From Phaeocystidibacter sp965659725 (lineage in GTDB: Bacteria > Bacteroidota > Bacteroidia > Flavobacteriales > Schleiferiaceae): 64,000 bases of DNA. The notes under the pieces were generated by a model, which saw only the letters and a program-made list of their open reading frames with translations, was not told where the DNA came from and did no database searches. Shown here one piece after another: positions 9,434 through 16,788 of the stretch; the stretch's first letter is position 1; every line of letters begins with the position of its first letter. The translations under genes were made by a program, and so were the position numbers. Where the stretch lies: the NCBI GenBank assembly GCA_965659725.1, contig CBFHXG010000007.1:1-64000 (forward strand), given 5' to 3'.

Positions 9434-9457
9434 GGTGAGTAGCTTTAGTGTAAAGGG

Positions 9458-10684
9458 TTAATGAAGTTGATCAAGTGCTATACTATACGCAGTATCGGTA
9501 ACAAGAGTTCGCGCTGAGCTCTTATCGTGTACCTTTTGAAGTGCTTCTCGGATGATGTTGCTCGTATCTTCGAAGATGGCGGTATCCTTAACCTCAGCAT
9601 CATTTTGCATGAGATAACCGAATACACGCGCCATGCCGCAATTGGAAATGAAGTCCGGGATTACGGCCACGGTTTTATCAGCATGTTCAGCAATAGGGCC
9701 ATAGAAGATCTCACTATCGGCAAACGGAACATTGGCGCCACTCGAAATTACTTCAAGTCCATTTTCAGCCATCGTTTCCAATTGCTCACTCGTGATCAAC
9801 CTGGATGCCGCTGCGGGAATGAAGACTTCGGCTCCGATCTCCCAGATCTTGTGATTGATCTCCTCAAAAGGGATCAAATTGTCGGACACCAAGAAGTTTC
9901 CTGTTTTGGCGAGCACGAGTTCTTTGATCTCGTCGAAAGTGAAGCCTTCTTCGTTAATCAAGCCACCTACACGGTCTATGATACCTACGATCTTGGCACC
10001 AGCCTGACTCAAGTAGTAGGCTGCAGGTGCGGCTACAACGCCCCAACCTTGAATGATCACTCGCTTTTCACTTAGGTCACCACCCCAGATGTCGTAAAAA
10101 TGACGAACACTCTCGGCCACGCCGTAGCCCGTGATCAAATCACCAACCTTATCATCACCAGATGGATCAGGGGTTAAACTTGGGTTGTTGACATCCAAAC
10201 TAACGCCGTCCTGTAGTTGACGGATCTTAAGTGCTTTCTCTTCTGCGCTAGGGTTATAATGACCCTGAAGCACTCCTTCTTGTGGGTGGAGAATACCCAG
10301 TTCGCGGGTGATTGGGATAACCTCCGACTTTTGATCGACGTTGAGGTCGCCACCCGTTCCATAATAATTCTTGAGAAGTGGACGAACAGCCTTGTACCAA
10401 CGCTTCAATACGCCATCCTTCCTTGGATCGTTCGGATCGAAATCAATACCGCTCTTCGCTCCACCAATAGGAGGTCCAGCAACCGTGAACTTGATCTCCA
10501 TCGTTTTGGCCAGGGAAAGCACCTCATGCTCTGTCAAGCCCGATCTCATGCGGGTTCCGCCACCGGCAGCACCACCTCTAAGGCTATTGATTACTGTCCA
10601 TCCCTTGGCTTCTGTTTCCGGATCTTGCCAGTGGAATACGATCTCTGCAGGTTCTTGTTCGTAGGCTTTTAGACGGTCTTTCAT
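9458..10684 (-). CDS. Glu/Leu/Phe/Val dehydrogenase
   Basis: 408 residues. The catalytic lysine lies in GPPIGGAKSGIDFDP (Lys77), the glycine-rich substrate loop in GGGTRMRSGL, and GTGGDLNVDQ follows near 112. A Rossmann NAD(P) domain starts at VIIQGWGVVAAPAAYYL near 210. The enzyme oxidatively deaminates an amino acid to its 2-oxo acid. Which amino acid cannot be read from these motifs, although the proteins of this type in Flavobacteriia are usually annotated with the generic name. It heads a two-gene operon with nhaD and has its own promoter element at 10734-10741. Confidence 0.88.
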   Translation of the reverse strand: MKDRLKAYEQEPAEIVFHWQDPETEAKGWTVINSLRGGAAGGGTRMRSGLTEHEVLSLAKTMEIKFTVAGPPIGGAKSGIDFDPNDPRKDGVLKRWYKAVRPLLKNYYGTGGDLNVDQKSEVIPITRELGILHPQEGVLQGHYNPSAEEKALKIRQLQDGVSLDVNNPSLTPDPSGDDKVGDLITGYGVAESVRHFYDIWGGDLSEKRVIIQGWGVVAAPAAYYLSQAGAKIVGIIDRVGGLINEEGFTFDEIKELVLAKTGNFLVSDNLIPFEEINHKIWEIGAEVFIPAAASRLITSEQLETMAENGLEVISSGANVPFADSEIFYGPIAEHADKTVAVIPDFISNCGMARVFGYLMQNDAEVKDTAIFEDTSNIIREALQKVHDKSSARTLVTDTAYSIALDQLH

Positions 10685-10733
10685 TTGAGCAATTGTTCAA
10701 CGGTTCTGTGCGAGGTACTTAACCTTTCGAGCC

Positions 10734-10741
10734 CAAAGGTA
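10734..10741 (-). promoter_or_regulatory. -7 promoter element TAnnTTTG for the amino-acid dehydrogenase
   Basis: The minus strand reads TACCTTTG, an exact consensus match, about 50 bases upstream of the dehydrogenase ATG. The leader would be roughly 45 bases. Confidence 0.5.
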
Positions 10742-10804
10742 AGTGCTGTGGGTTAGATTCATGTTAAGCCCCACCGACAATTGCCAAGTTTTGGGAATCG
10801 GAAA

Positions 10805-10829
10805 TAAAAAAGTCCCGCCAAAGCGAGAC
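10805..10829 (-). terminator. Rho-independent terminator of the DUF1573 gene
   Basis: On the minus strand a 7-bp stem (GTCTCGC/GCGGGAC, one G-U pair) with a TTTG loop is followed by six T. It lies 24 bases past the DUF1573 stop. Confidence 0.8.
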
Positions 10830-10852
10830 CTTTATCCTAGTATCTAAGACCT

Positions 10853-11233
10853 TTACTCCACTACCTTTCCAGAAAGGATGAGTTGGTAGGTGCCCGGCTC
10901 GGTATTGGTTCGAACAACAACCGATTTCCTGAAATTTCCCAAAGTTTTGGCGTCGTATTTTGCCTTGATCTCAACCGTTGCACCTGGCTCAATTGGAGTT
11001 CGAGGATAATCCGCTACGGTGCATCCACATGTAGGCTTAACTTCCTGAATGATCAATGGAGCATCACCAGTGTTAGTGAGCTCGAAGGTCGCCTCAGCAG
11101 GAACGTTCTTTTGAATCTCTCCGAGTTGAATTTCTGTGCTCGACCATTCGGCGACAGCCAGTGCATCCATGATTCCAAAGCTCATGAGAGCGAAGGCTAA
11201 AAGGCTAGTACTAATTACTTTAATTGATTTCAT
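10853..11233 (-). CDS. DUF1573 domain secreted protein
   Basis: 126 residues. A signal peptide (about 1-27, ending near DALA) is followed by one DUF1573 immunoglobulin-like beta domain. Its hallmarks are FELTNTGDAPLIIQEVKPTC, then GCTVADYP and a closing GKVV strand. Such domains are common in Bacteroidota envelope proteins, with no settled biochemical role. It is a single-gene unit with its own terminator, and it is divergent from the two-component genes across a 164-base gap holding three direct repeats (11321-11351) that could serve both directions. Confidence 0.85.
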   Translation of the reverse strand: MKSIKVISTSLLAFALMSFGIMDALAVAEWSSTEIQLGEIQKNVPAEATFELTNTGDAPLIIQEVKPTCGCTVADYPRTPIEPGATVEIKAKYDAKTLGNFRKSVVVRTNTEPGTYQLILSGKVVE

Positions 11234-11320
11234 AATGATAAATTGATGGTTGTGATCACTGTGTGCTTCACAGCTTCATACCAAAGATCGATGGACAGAT
11301 CCAGTGTTGGTCACAACAAC

Positions 11321-11351
11321 TTGTGAACGCTTGTTAACGAGTTGTTAACCG
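11321..11351. promoter_or_regulatory. Three tandem TTGTTAAC-type direct repeats, putative response-regulator site
   Basis: TTGTGAACGC (11321), TTGTTAACGA (11331) and TTGTTAACCG (11342) follow one another with a 10-11 base period, one helical turn. They lie in the gap between the DUF1573 gene and the histidine kinase/response regulator genes, 46 bases before the kinase start. OmpR-family regulators, such as the one encoded here, typically bind tandem direct repeats with this spacing. Binding by the neighbouring regulator is inferred. Confidence 0.5.
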
Positions 11352-11397
11352 CATGACCATAGGGTAGGTACACGTGCAGATTCACTAAACTTGACAT

Positions 11398-12629
11398 GTG
11401 AAAAGACAGACCATCCAACTCATCGTAACCTCTGGCTTTATCGTTATTGCCGGAATACTTGTGCTACAAGGTCTTTGGCTGAGCAAGGCCTTCGAGTCGG
11501 AGCAAGATCGATTGGATGAAGACATTCACATCGCACTCCTCGAGGTGGTCAAAAAGCTTTATCGCGATCAACCACTGCCCGAGATCAATCCGGTGAAAAG
11601 GGTTTCGGCCGATTATTACGCAGTGAATACCGAGGCGGAGATCGATGCCAAGCTTCTGGAGTATTTCCTTAAGGTTGAGCTGGAACGCCGACGGGTCGAT
11701 CAGGATTTTGAATATGCCATCTATCAGTGTGAAGACGACGAAATGGCCTATGGTAGCTATGTTTCAGCGGATGGTGGAAGCGAGAATCAAGAAGGATACT
11801 TTCCAACCTTGGATGAATATGTCTATTACTTCGCGGTTCGTTTTCCCAATAGAACCCGCTTCGTAGCATCCTCTCTCTCTCAGAATGGATCCTGCTGACG
11901 ATATTGATGGTGGTTTTCCTTGGTATCTACAGCTATGCCGTTATCGCTTTCTTGAGACAGAAACGATTTTCGGAGATGCAGCGAGACTTTATCAATACCA
12001 TGGCTCACGAGTTCAAAACACCGCTGGCATCCATTCAATTGGCTACAAATTATTTGTCCGATCACCCGTCCTTTGAAAGTGATCAACGGGTCAAGTGATA
12101 TTTCGAATCACTGGCTACGGCATCCGACCGACTGAATAGGGAAGTAGAAAGGATCCTCGAATTAGGCAGAGTGGAGTCGAGCAGACTTCCATTGAAGCTG
12201 GTGGAAGGTTCAGCCCGAGAATCGGTAGAAGAGGTGATCCAGGCGCTATCCATCAATTACCCAGAGATAGATTGGAAGAATGATGTGGATGAAGGTTTGA
12301 TGGTAAAGGCCGATCAAGTTCACTTCAAGAATTTGATTTTCAATCTATTGGAGAATGCCGCAAAGTATGGTGGTTCTAAAGTTGAGATATCTTCAGACAC
12401 TCAATCACTTGTCATTTCAGATGACGGTCCTGGTGTCTCTACTCAAGATCAAACGCAAGTATTCAAGAAATTCTATCGTTCATCAGTGGGTAGTAAGAAG
12501 CGGAAGGGCTTCGGACTCGGCTTGTATTACGTGAAGCAGGTAGTTGATGCACATAATTGGAAGGTATCCTTCGTTCATTCTATCCTCGGAGGAGCATCCA
12601 TAAAGATTAGTTTGAAAGATGAAGGCTAA
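11398..12629 (+). pseudogene. Sensor histidine kinase gene broken by a frameshift and an in-frame stop
   Basis: Read across two lesions it encodes about 410 residues. An N-terminal membrane span (near 9-29) and a periplasmic sensor part are followed by a second span (ILMVVFLGIYSYAVIAF), then the phosphoacceptor box MAHEFKTPLASIQLA, the N box NLIFNLLENAAKYG, and the G boxes SDDGPGV and GFGLGLYYVKQV. The first lesion lies in a CT dinucleotide run (11871-11881): removing one CT restores ASSLSEWILLT. The second is a TGA at 12096-12098 between QRVK and YFESLA. All catalytic motifs after the stop are intact, so decay looks recent, or there are sequence errors. The start is GTG. The gene overlaps the response regulator by 11 bases. 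Confidence 0.85.
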
Positions 12630-13308
12630 GGTTCTTTATTTGGAGGATGATGTGACCCTTGCCTATCTCACGGCAGACAGCCTAAGAATGCACGGATACG
12701 AGGTAGTATTGAAGGAAGATGGTAATGCAGCGCTCGAAGAATTTCGGGATATGAAGTACGATCTCTGCATTTTTGACGTGATGGTACCCGGGTTAAATGG
12801 TGTTGAGCTAGCACGACAGATCCGCAAGTTCAATCAACGCATACCTATTATTTTTCCATCTGCACGTGGACTAACGGAAGATCGCATTGAAGCGCTGAGG
12901 TCGGGTGGTGATGACTATCTCGTCAAGCCGTTCAGGGTAGAGGAACTCATACTAAAGATGGAGGTCTTTCTGAGAAGATCTGGAATAGTTGCCGACCCAC
13001 CTCAGGAGGAATTCAAGTTCGATCAACTCGTCTTCAAGCCCTCAGATCTTTGTCTGTATCACAAGGAGGAGGTCACGAAAATGACATCTAGGGAGACTGA
13101 ATTACTCGCCTATTTCTGGTCTAAGCCAAATGAAGTTCTCAAAAGAGAAGATATCCTACGTCAAATTTGGGGCGATGACGATTATTTCATGGGGAGGAGC
13201 TTGGATGTTTTTATCTCCCGATTGCGAAAATACCTTCGGAAGGAGCCGCGCATCACCATTGAAAATGTTCATGCCGTGGGATTTAAATTCAAGATCGGTC
13301 AGGAGTAG
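12619..13308 (+). CDS. OmpR-family response regulator
   Basis: 229 residues. The receiver domain (1-120) has the acidic pair EDD (9-11), the phospho-Asp53 in IFDVMVPG and Lys103 in YLVKPF. The usual Thr of the LTA motif is replaced: PSARG gives Ser81, a tolerated change. The C-terminal winged-helix DNA-binding domain follows (SRETELLAYFWSKPNEVLKRE and SLDVFISRLRKYL). It starts inside the last codons of the histidine kinase gene. The regulator itself is intact although its partner is broken, so it may still act, unphosphorylated or through another kinase or a small phosphodonor. The direct repeats at 11321-11351 are candidate targets. Confidence 0.93.
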   Translation: MKAKVLYLEDDVTLAYLTADSLRMHGYEVVLKEDGNAALEEFRDMKYDLCIFDVMVPGLNGVELARQIRKFNQRIPIIFPSARGLTEDRIEALRSGGDDYLVKPFRVEELILKMEVFLRRSGIVADPPQEEFKFDQLVFKPSDLCLYHKEEVTKMTSRETELLAYFWSKPNEVLKREDILRQIWGDDDYFMGRSLDVFISRLRKYLRKEPRITIENVHAVGFKFKIGQE

Positions 13309-13319
13309 ATCACTCCTGA
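13299..13319. other. Hairpin spanning two convergent stop codons
   Basis: TCAGGAGT/ACTCCTGA forms a perfect 8-bp stem with a 5-base loop (AGATC). It includes the TAG of the response regulator and the TGA of anmK, whose genes overlap here by ten bases. There is no T-run on either side. Confidence 0.4.
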
Positions 13320-14378
13320 AGAATGATCACGGCTGGCACCTGTAACACTGGCTAGTACATTCACCTCTTCAAGTTGACGAAGTAGGCCGAGGAATGCGAA
13401 TATCAAGGCTTCCTTGTAATTGATAAGCTCATCTTCCGGAACTACGAGCAATCCACTGATCGACTGCTTGATCAAGCTCATGATATGCTTGTTATGCACT
13501 CCGCCACCAGTGCAAAGGATCTTCTGAGCACCCAACTCTTCGAGGGTCTTAGCGATCTGGTAAGATGCCAATCCGGATAGGGTGGATATGGCTTCCACAT
13601 CACCTAGCCGGTCCAGCACCGGATAAACGTATTGTTCCATCCACTCTCGACCAAGGGATTTAGGAGGAGTAAGGGAGAAATAAGGAAGCTGATTCAACTT
13701 GTAGAAAAGTGGACCGTCCATTGGATTCGATGCTGCAATGTGTCCATTTCTATCCATTTCCAGCCCCAATTTAGAAGCAAAATGATTGATCCCGATATTC
13801 AATGGACAGATATCCCAGGCCAGACGAGCGCCATCGATCTCAACGGATAAATTGGCAAATCCACCCATGTTCAAACACATTTCGTAGTCGCCAAAAAGCA
13901 TTTGATCCCCTATGGGCACTAGTGGTGCACCTTGCCCTCCTAGTTCCACATCTTGCTTCCTAAAATCACATATAACGGGAAACCCCGCCGCCTTGCGAAT
14001 AGAAGCTTGGTTTCCGATCTGAAGGGTGACACCCTGCTCAGGGTCGTGCAGTACCGTATGTCCATGTGAACCGATCAGGTCTACATGTTCGATCTGCTGT
14101 GCTTTGAGGTGGTCGGCGACTTTGGAGCCGATGTAGTGACTCAACCGATCATCGAGTAGGTCGAGATCTTCGTTCGATAAAGTATGGGCGAGGGACAGAT
14201 CTCGCTTCCAATCTTCACTATAGGAGATAGTTTCAGCACTGATGATCTTGTATGTCCAATTCCCATTGGATCTAGAGAATTCGGCAACGCATATGTCGAG
14301 CCCATCGAGAGATGTGCCAGACATGGTTCCTACGGTGATCCACTTTCCTGAGGATCGGTTTTGTTTGCTTGTGTTCAC
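13299..14378 (-). CDS. anmK: Anhydro-N-acetylmuramic acid kinase
   Basis: 359 residues. The phosphate-1 loop GTMSGTSLDGLDIC (about 18-31) is the family signature, followed by DLIGSHGHTVLHDP, CLNMGGFANLS and the adenosine-binding ILCTGGGVHNKHI near 280. It cleaves and phosphorylates 1,6-anhydro-MurNAc released from peptidoglycan, so that the sugar can be reused. The gene is convergent with the response regulator, overlapping it by ten bases, and is divergent from the acyl-CoA dehydrogenase gene across about 100 bases. Confidence 0.93.
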   Translation of the reverse strand: MNTSKQNRSSGKWITVGTMSGTSLDGLDICVAEFSRSNGNWTYKIISAETISYSEDWKRDLSLAHTLSNEDLDLLDDRLSHYIGSKVADHLKAQQIEHVDLIGSHGHTVLHDPEQGVTLQIGNQASIRKAAGFPVICDFRKQDVELGGQGAPLVPIGDQMLFGDYEMCLNMGGFANLSVEIDGARLAWDICPLNIGINHFASKLGLEMDRNGHIAASNPMDGPLFYKLNQLPYFSLTPPKSLGREWMEQYVYPVLDRLGDVEAISTLSGLASYQIAKTLEELGAQKILCTGGGVHNKHIMSLIKQSISGLLVVPEDELINYKEALIFAFLGLLRQLEEVNVLASVTGASRDHSSGVIYS

Positions 14379-14402
14379 GATGTAAAAATGCTCGTAAAAG
14401 CC

Positions 14403-14410
14403 TACATTTG
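14403..14410 (+). promoter_or_regulatory. -7 promoter element TAnnTTTG for the acyl-CoA dehydrogenase
   Basis: TACATTTG is an exact match, 73 bases before the chosen ATG at 14484. It also argues that the transcript covers the in-frame upstream codons at 14445, so the start choice rests on protein similarity rather than on this element. Confidence 0.5.
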
Positions 14411-14483
14411 CAACCGTTGAGGAAAATTCAACATATCAGCGCGTTTGGTGTTAACCAACGTAAAAGGCTCAAAAAATAGAGAT

Positions 14484-15626
14484 ATGCATTTTGAACTGAC
14501 GGAAGAACACAAGATGATTCGCGACACGGCTCGCGACTTTGCACAGAATGAACTCCTCCCTGGGGTAATCGAGCGTGATACGCACGAGAAATTCCCAGCT
14601 GAGCAGGTCAAGAAAATGGGAGAACTCGGCTTCATGGGTATGATGGTGAGTCCGGAGTACAATGGAGGTGGAATGGACACAGTTAGCTACGTCCTTGCCA
14701 TGGAAGAGATCTCCAAGATCGACGCATCTGCATCTGTGATCATGTCCGTTAACAACTCTTTGGTATGCTGGGGCTTGGAAAAGTTCGGTACAGAAGAGCA
14801 AAAAGAAAAGTACCTCAAGCCTCTGGCGGCGGGTGAGATCATCGGAGCTTTCTGTTTGTCGGAGCCAGAAGCCGGTTCTGACGCTACTTCACAGCGCACG
14901 ACAGCAGTAGATAAGGGTGATCACTATATCCTCAATGGAACGAAGAACTGGATCACCAATGGTAATTCAGCTTCCGTATACCTCGTGATGGCTCAAACCG
15001 ATGTGGAAAAAGGTCACCGTGGTATCAACTGTTTGATCGTTGAGAAAGACATGGAAGGATTCCAAGTTGGTAAGAAAGAGGAGAAGCTCGGTATCCGTGG
15101 ATCGGATACACACTCTCTGATGTTTACCGACGTGAAGGTTCCTAAAGAAAACCGTTTGGGCGAAGATGGATTCGGATTCAAGTTTGCCATGAAGGTATTG
15201 AGTGGTGGCCGTATCGGTATCGCTGCTCAGGCCTTGGGTATTGCGAGTGGTTCACTTGAATTCGCTACCCGCTATGCTAAAGAGCGCAAGGCCTTTGGTA
15301 AGCCGATCATCGAGCACCAAGGCATTTCCTTCAAGTTAGCTGAAATGGCGACTAAGGTCGAAGCAGCTCGTCTACTTGTGTTGAAGGCGGCTTGGTTGAA
15401 AGACCAGGGTAAGAACTTCGACAAGGAAAGTGCGATGGCTAAATTATATGCTTCAGAAGTTGCCATGTGGGCATCTGTTGAAGCAGTTCAAATTCACGGT
15501 GGCTACGGTTACGTTAAAGAGTACCACGTAGAGCGCTTGATGCGCGATGCGAAGATTACTCAGATCTACGAAGGAACTTCAGAGATACAGAAGATCGTTA
15601 TCTCTCGTTTCTTGGCAGACGAGTAA
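14484..15626 (+). CDS. Acyl-CoA dehydrogenase (short-chain/butyryl-CoA type)
   Basis: 380 residues from the ATG at 14484, where the typical N terminus MHFELTEEHKMIRD begins; an in-frame start 39 bases earlier would add an unconserved tail. Motifs are FCLSEPEAGSDATSQ (FAD contact), NGTKNWITNGN, RKAFGKPI and the catalytic glutamate in QIYEGTSEIQK (Glu363). It introduces the trans-2 double bond into acyl-CoA with FAD, handing electrons to ETF. The Glu position near the C terminus is that of short- and medium-chain enzymes. It is monocistronic, with a promoter element at 14403 and a strong terminator at 15641. Codon use is biased towards CGT, GGT and AAC, as in highly expressed genes. Confidence 0.93.
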   Translation: MHFELTEEHKMIRDTARDFAQNELLPGVIERDTHEKFPAEQVKKMGELGFMGMMVSPEYNGGGMDTVSYVLAMEEISKIDASASVIMSVNNSLVCWGLEKFGTEEQKEKYLKPLAAGEIIGAFCLSEPEAGSDATSQRTTAVDKGDHYILNGTKNWITNGNSASVYLVMAQTDVEKGHRGINCLIVEKDMEGFQVGKKEEKLGIRGSDTHSLMFTDVKVPKENRLGEDGFGFKFAMKVLSGGRIGIAAQALGIASGSLEFATRYAKERKAFGKPIIEHQGISFKLAEMATKVEAARLLVLKAAWLKDQGKNFDKESAMAKLYASEVAMWASVEAVQIHGGYGYVKEYHVERLMRDAKITQIYEGTSEIQKIVISRFLADE

Positions 15627-15640
15627 GAGCGAGTAAGCAT

Positions 15641-15674
15641 AAAAAAAGCCGCGGTGAGAGCCGCGGCTTTTTTT
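15641..15674. terminator. Bidirectional rho-independent terminator
   Basis: A perfect 14-bp stem, A7-GCCGCGG paired with CCGCGGC-T7, with a 6-base loop (TGAGAG). The A and T runs allow it to stop transcription from the acyl-CoA dehydrogenase and from the minus-strand lipoprotein gene. Confidence 0.92.
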
Positions 15675-15739
15675 ATGGAATAACTTAAAAACGTACGAAC
15701 GCACGAGTATGCGAACGTTTGAGTAGTCCGATCATCCGA

Positions 15740-16162
15740 CTATCTGGACAATGTCCCACTCACCTCATCTCCACCCGTACCGTCGTTGGCAAGGAACTCG
15801 ATGGTGGCTGAGGTGCCGCTGGCATTTATCCTGGCCTCGCCGTTGATGGTAATGCCGTCTACGCTTTGCATTGGGATCACGAGTCGATCACCCCAAACAT
15901 TGGCATATACACGGAAATTTTCACCTTGATTGTAAAGGCCAGCTACTTCAACTTCATCCAGTTGTAGACCATTGTCTATAAAGATGTTGTAGGATTGAGG
16001 AGCGAAGGCACCTTCCGTTTCATTGCAGGTCCATGCGCCCAACCATTGCGTGCGATCGTCTGGATTTACCGGATCATCTTCACATCCAGCTAGAACTAAA
16101 AAAGCGGCTAACCCGACGAATCGAGTGAACCGCTTTGCTTTTTTGGAGATCTTCATTCTCAT
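15740..16162 (-). CDS. Small lipoprotein of unknown function
   Basis: 140 residues with a lipoprotein signal: basic N terminus, hydrophobic core and lipobox LAGC (Cys27), followed by acidic residues EDDPVNPDD. The mature part is a compact beta-rich domain that starts at WLGAWTC, runs through repeated strands with GLYNQG, and resembles lipocalin-like domains. I do not recognise a named family. It starts on the last base of the OmpH-like gene stop (TAATG), so it is coupled to it, and ends before the bidirectional terminator. Confidence 0.65.
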   Translation of the reverse strand: MRMKISKKAKRFTRFVGLAAFLVLAGCEDDPVNPDDRTQWLGAWTCNETEGAFAPQSYNIFIDNGLQLDEVEVAGLYNQGENFRVYANVWGDRLVIPMQSVDGITINGEARINASGTSATIEFLANDGTGGDEVSGTLSR

Positions 16163-16764
16163 TAGTCTTCATTTCTACTTTCATATACAGCATTCAAACG
16201 CTGTACCAATGTAGAAGTGATATCATTCAAGGTATCTCCGTAAAGAAGCGTTCCTTGATATTGGAATACATAATCGAAGTCCATTTCCCCTTGCAGCTGG
16301 TTGATCGCCTGCTTTAGGTCATCTTGAACGATTGCGTCCAATGAATCTTCCTTCGCCTTGAATTCAGAAGAAACTCTGCGTTCGTAGGCAACAAAAGCCT
16401 GCTCGATCTGTCGGTATTCGTTCTCGTATTTGCGTTGCTCGATTGCGGAAAGACTTGGGTAGGCCTGTTGCAAAGCCTGACGTTCCTGAAGTACGTTTTG
16501 CTCACGAGTAGCGAGGTCTTGCTGAATGGCTTGACCTTCACTGAAAAGCATTTCACGGTACTCCTTGTGAAGCTCGTAGTTGTTCAAGAGACTGTCCAAG
16601 CGAACATAAACGAATTTGCCCTTAGGCTCTGCTACGGCATCACCGCCAGTATTCGAAGAGTTATTTGAAGATGAATTTGCTCCTCCGCCCGTGAAGTGCA
16701 GAATAAAGAGAGCTACAACGGCAAGTGCGATAAGCGTTTGAAAAATAGTGTTCCCGTTCTTCAT
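16162..16764 (-). CDS. OmpH/Skp-like periplasmic protein
   Basis: 200 residues. There is an N-terminal hydrophobic anchor (about 8-25) and a Ser/Asn-rich linker. A mature part begins KFVYVRLDSLLNNYELHKEY, the opening of OmpH (Skp) proteins, and continues into a long amphipathic helix rich in Glu and Gln (about 75-150), as in the Skp tentacles. It ends with DFDYVFQYQGTLLYGD, the usual closing beta strand. Skp-type proteins chaperone outer-membrane proteins in the periplasm. Lying 24 bases after hutU, it may be cotranscribed with it, though the functions are unrelated. Confidence 0.78.
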   Translation of the reverse strand: MKNGNTIFQTLIALAVVALFILHFTGGGANSSSNNSSNTGGDAVAEPKGKFVYVRLDSLLNNYELHKEYREMLFSEGQAIQQDLATREQNVLQERQALQQAYPSLSAIEQRKYENEYRQIEQAFVAYERRVSSEFKAKEDSLDAIVQDDLKQAINQLQGEMDFDYVFQYQGTLLYGDTLNDITSTLVQRLNAVYESRNED

Positions 16765-16788
16765 TAGAATGAATTGAAGAGGTTCAAA

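Noticed and set aside
9527..10075. 182-codon plus-strand ORF opposite the amino-acid dehydrogenase
   Set aside because: It is the antisense shadow of a clearly conserved gene, with Cys/His-rich composition typical of such shadows.
11871..11881. CT run as a functional phase-variation switch
   Set aside because: Kept only as a possibility: the run is short and a second stop at 12096 would still block the kinase.
14445..14483. Longer N terminus for the acyl-CoA dehydrogenase
   Set aside because: The extra 13 residues are not typical of the family, whose N terminus matches from 14484.
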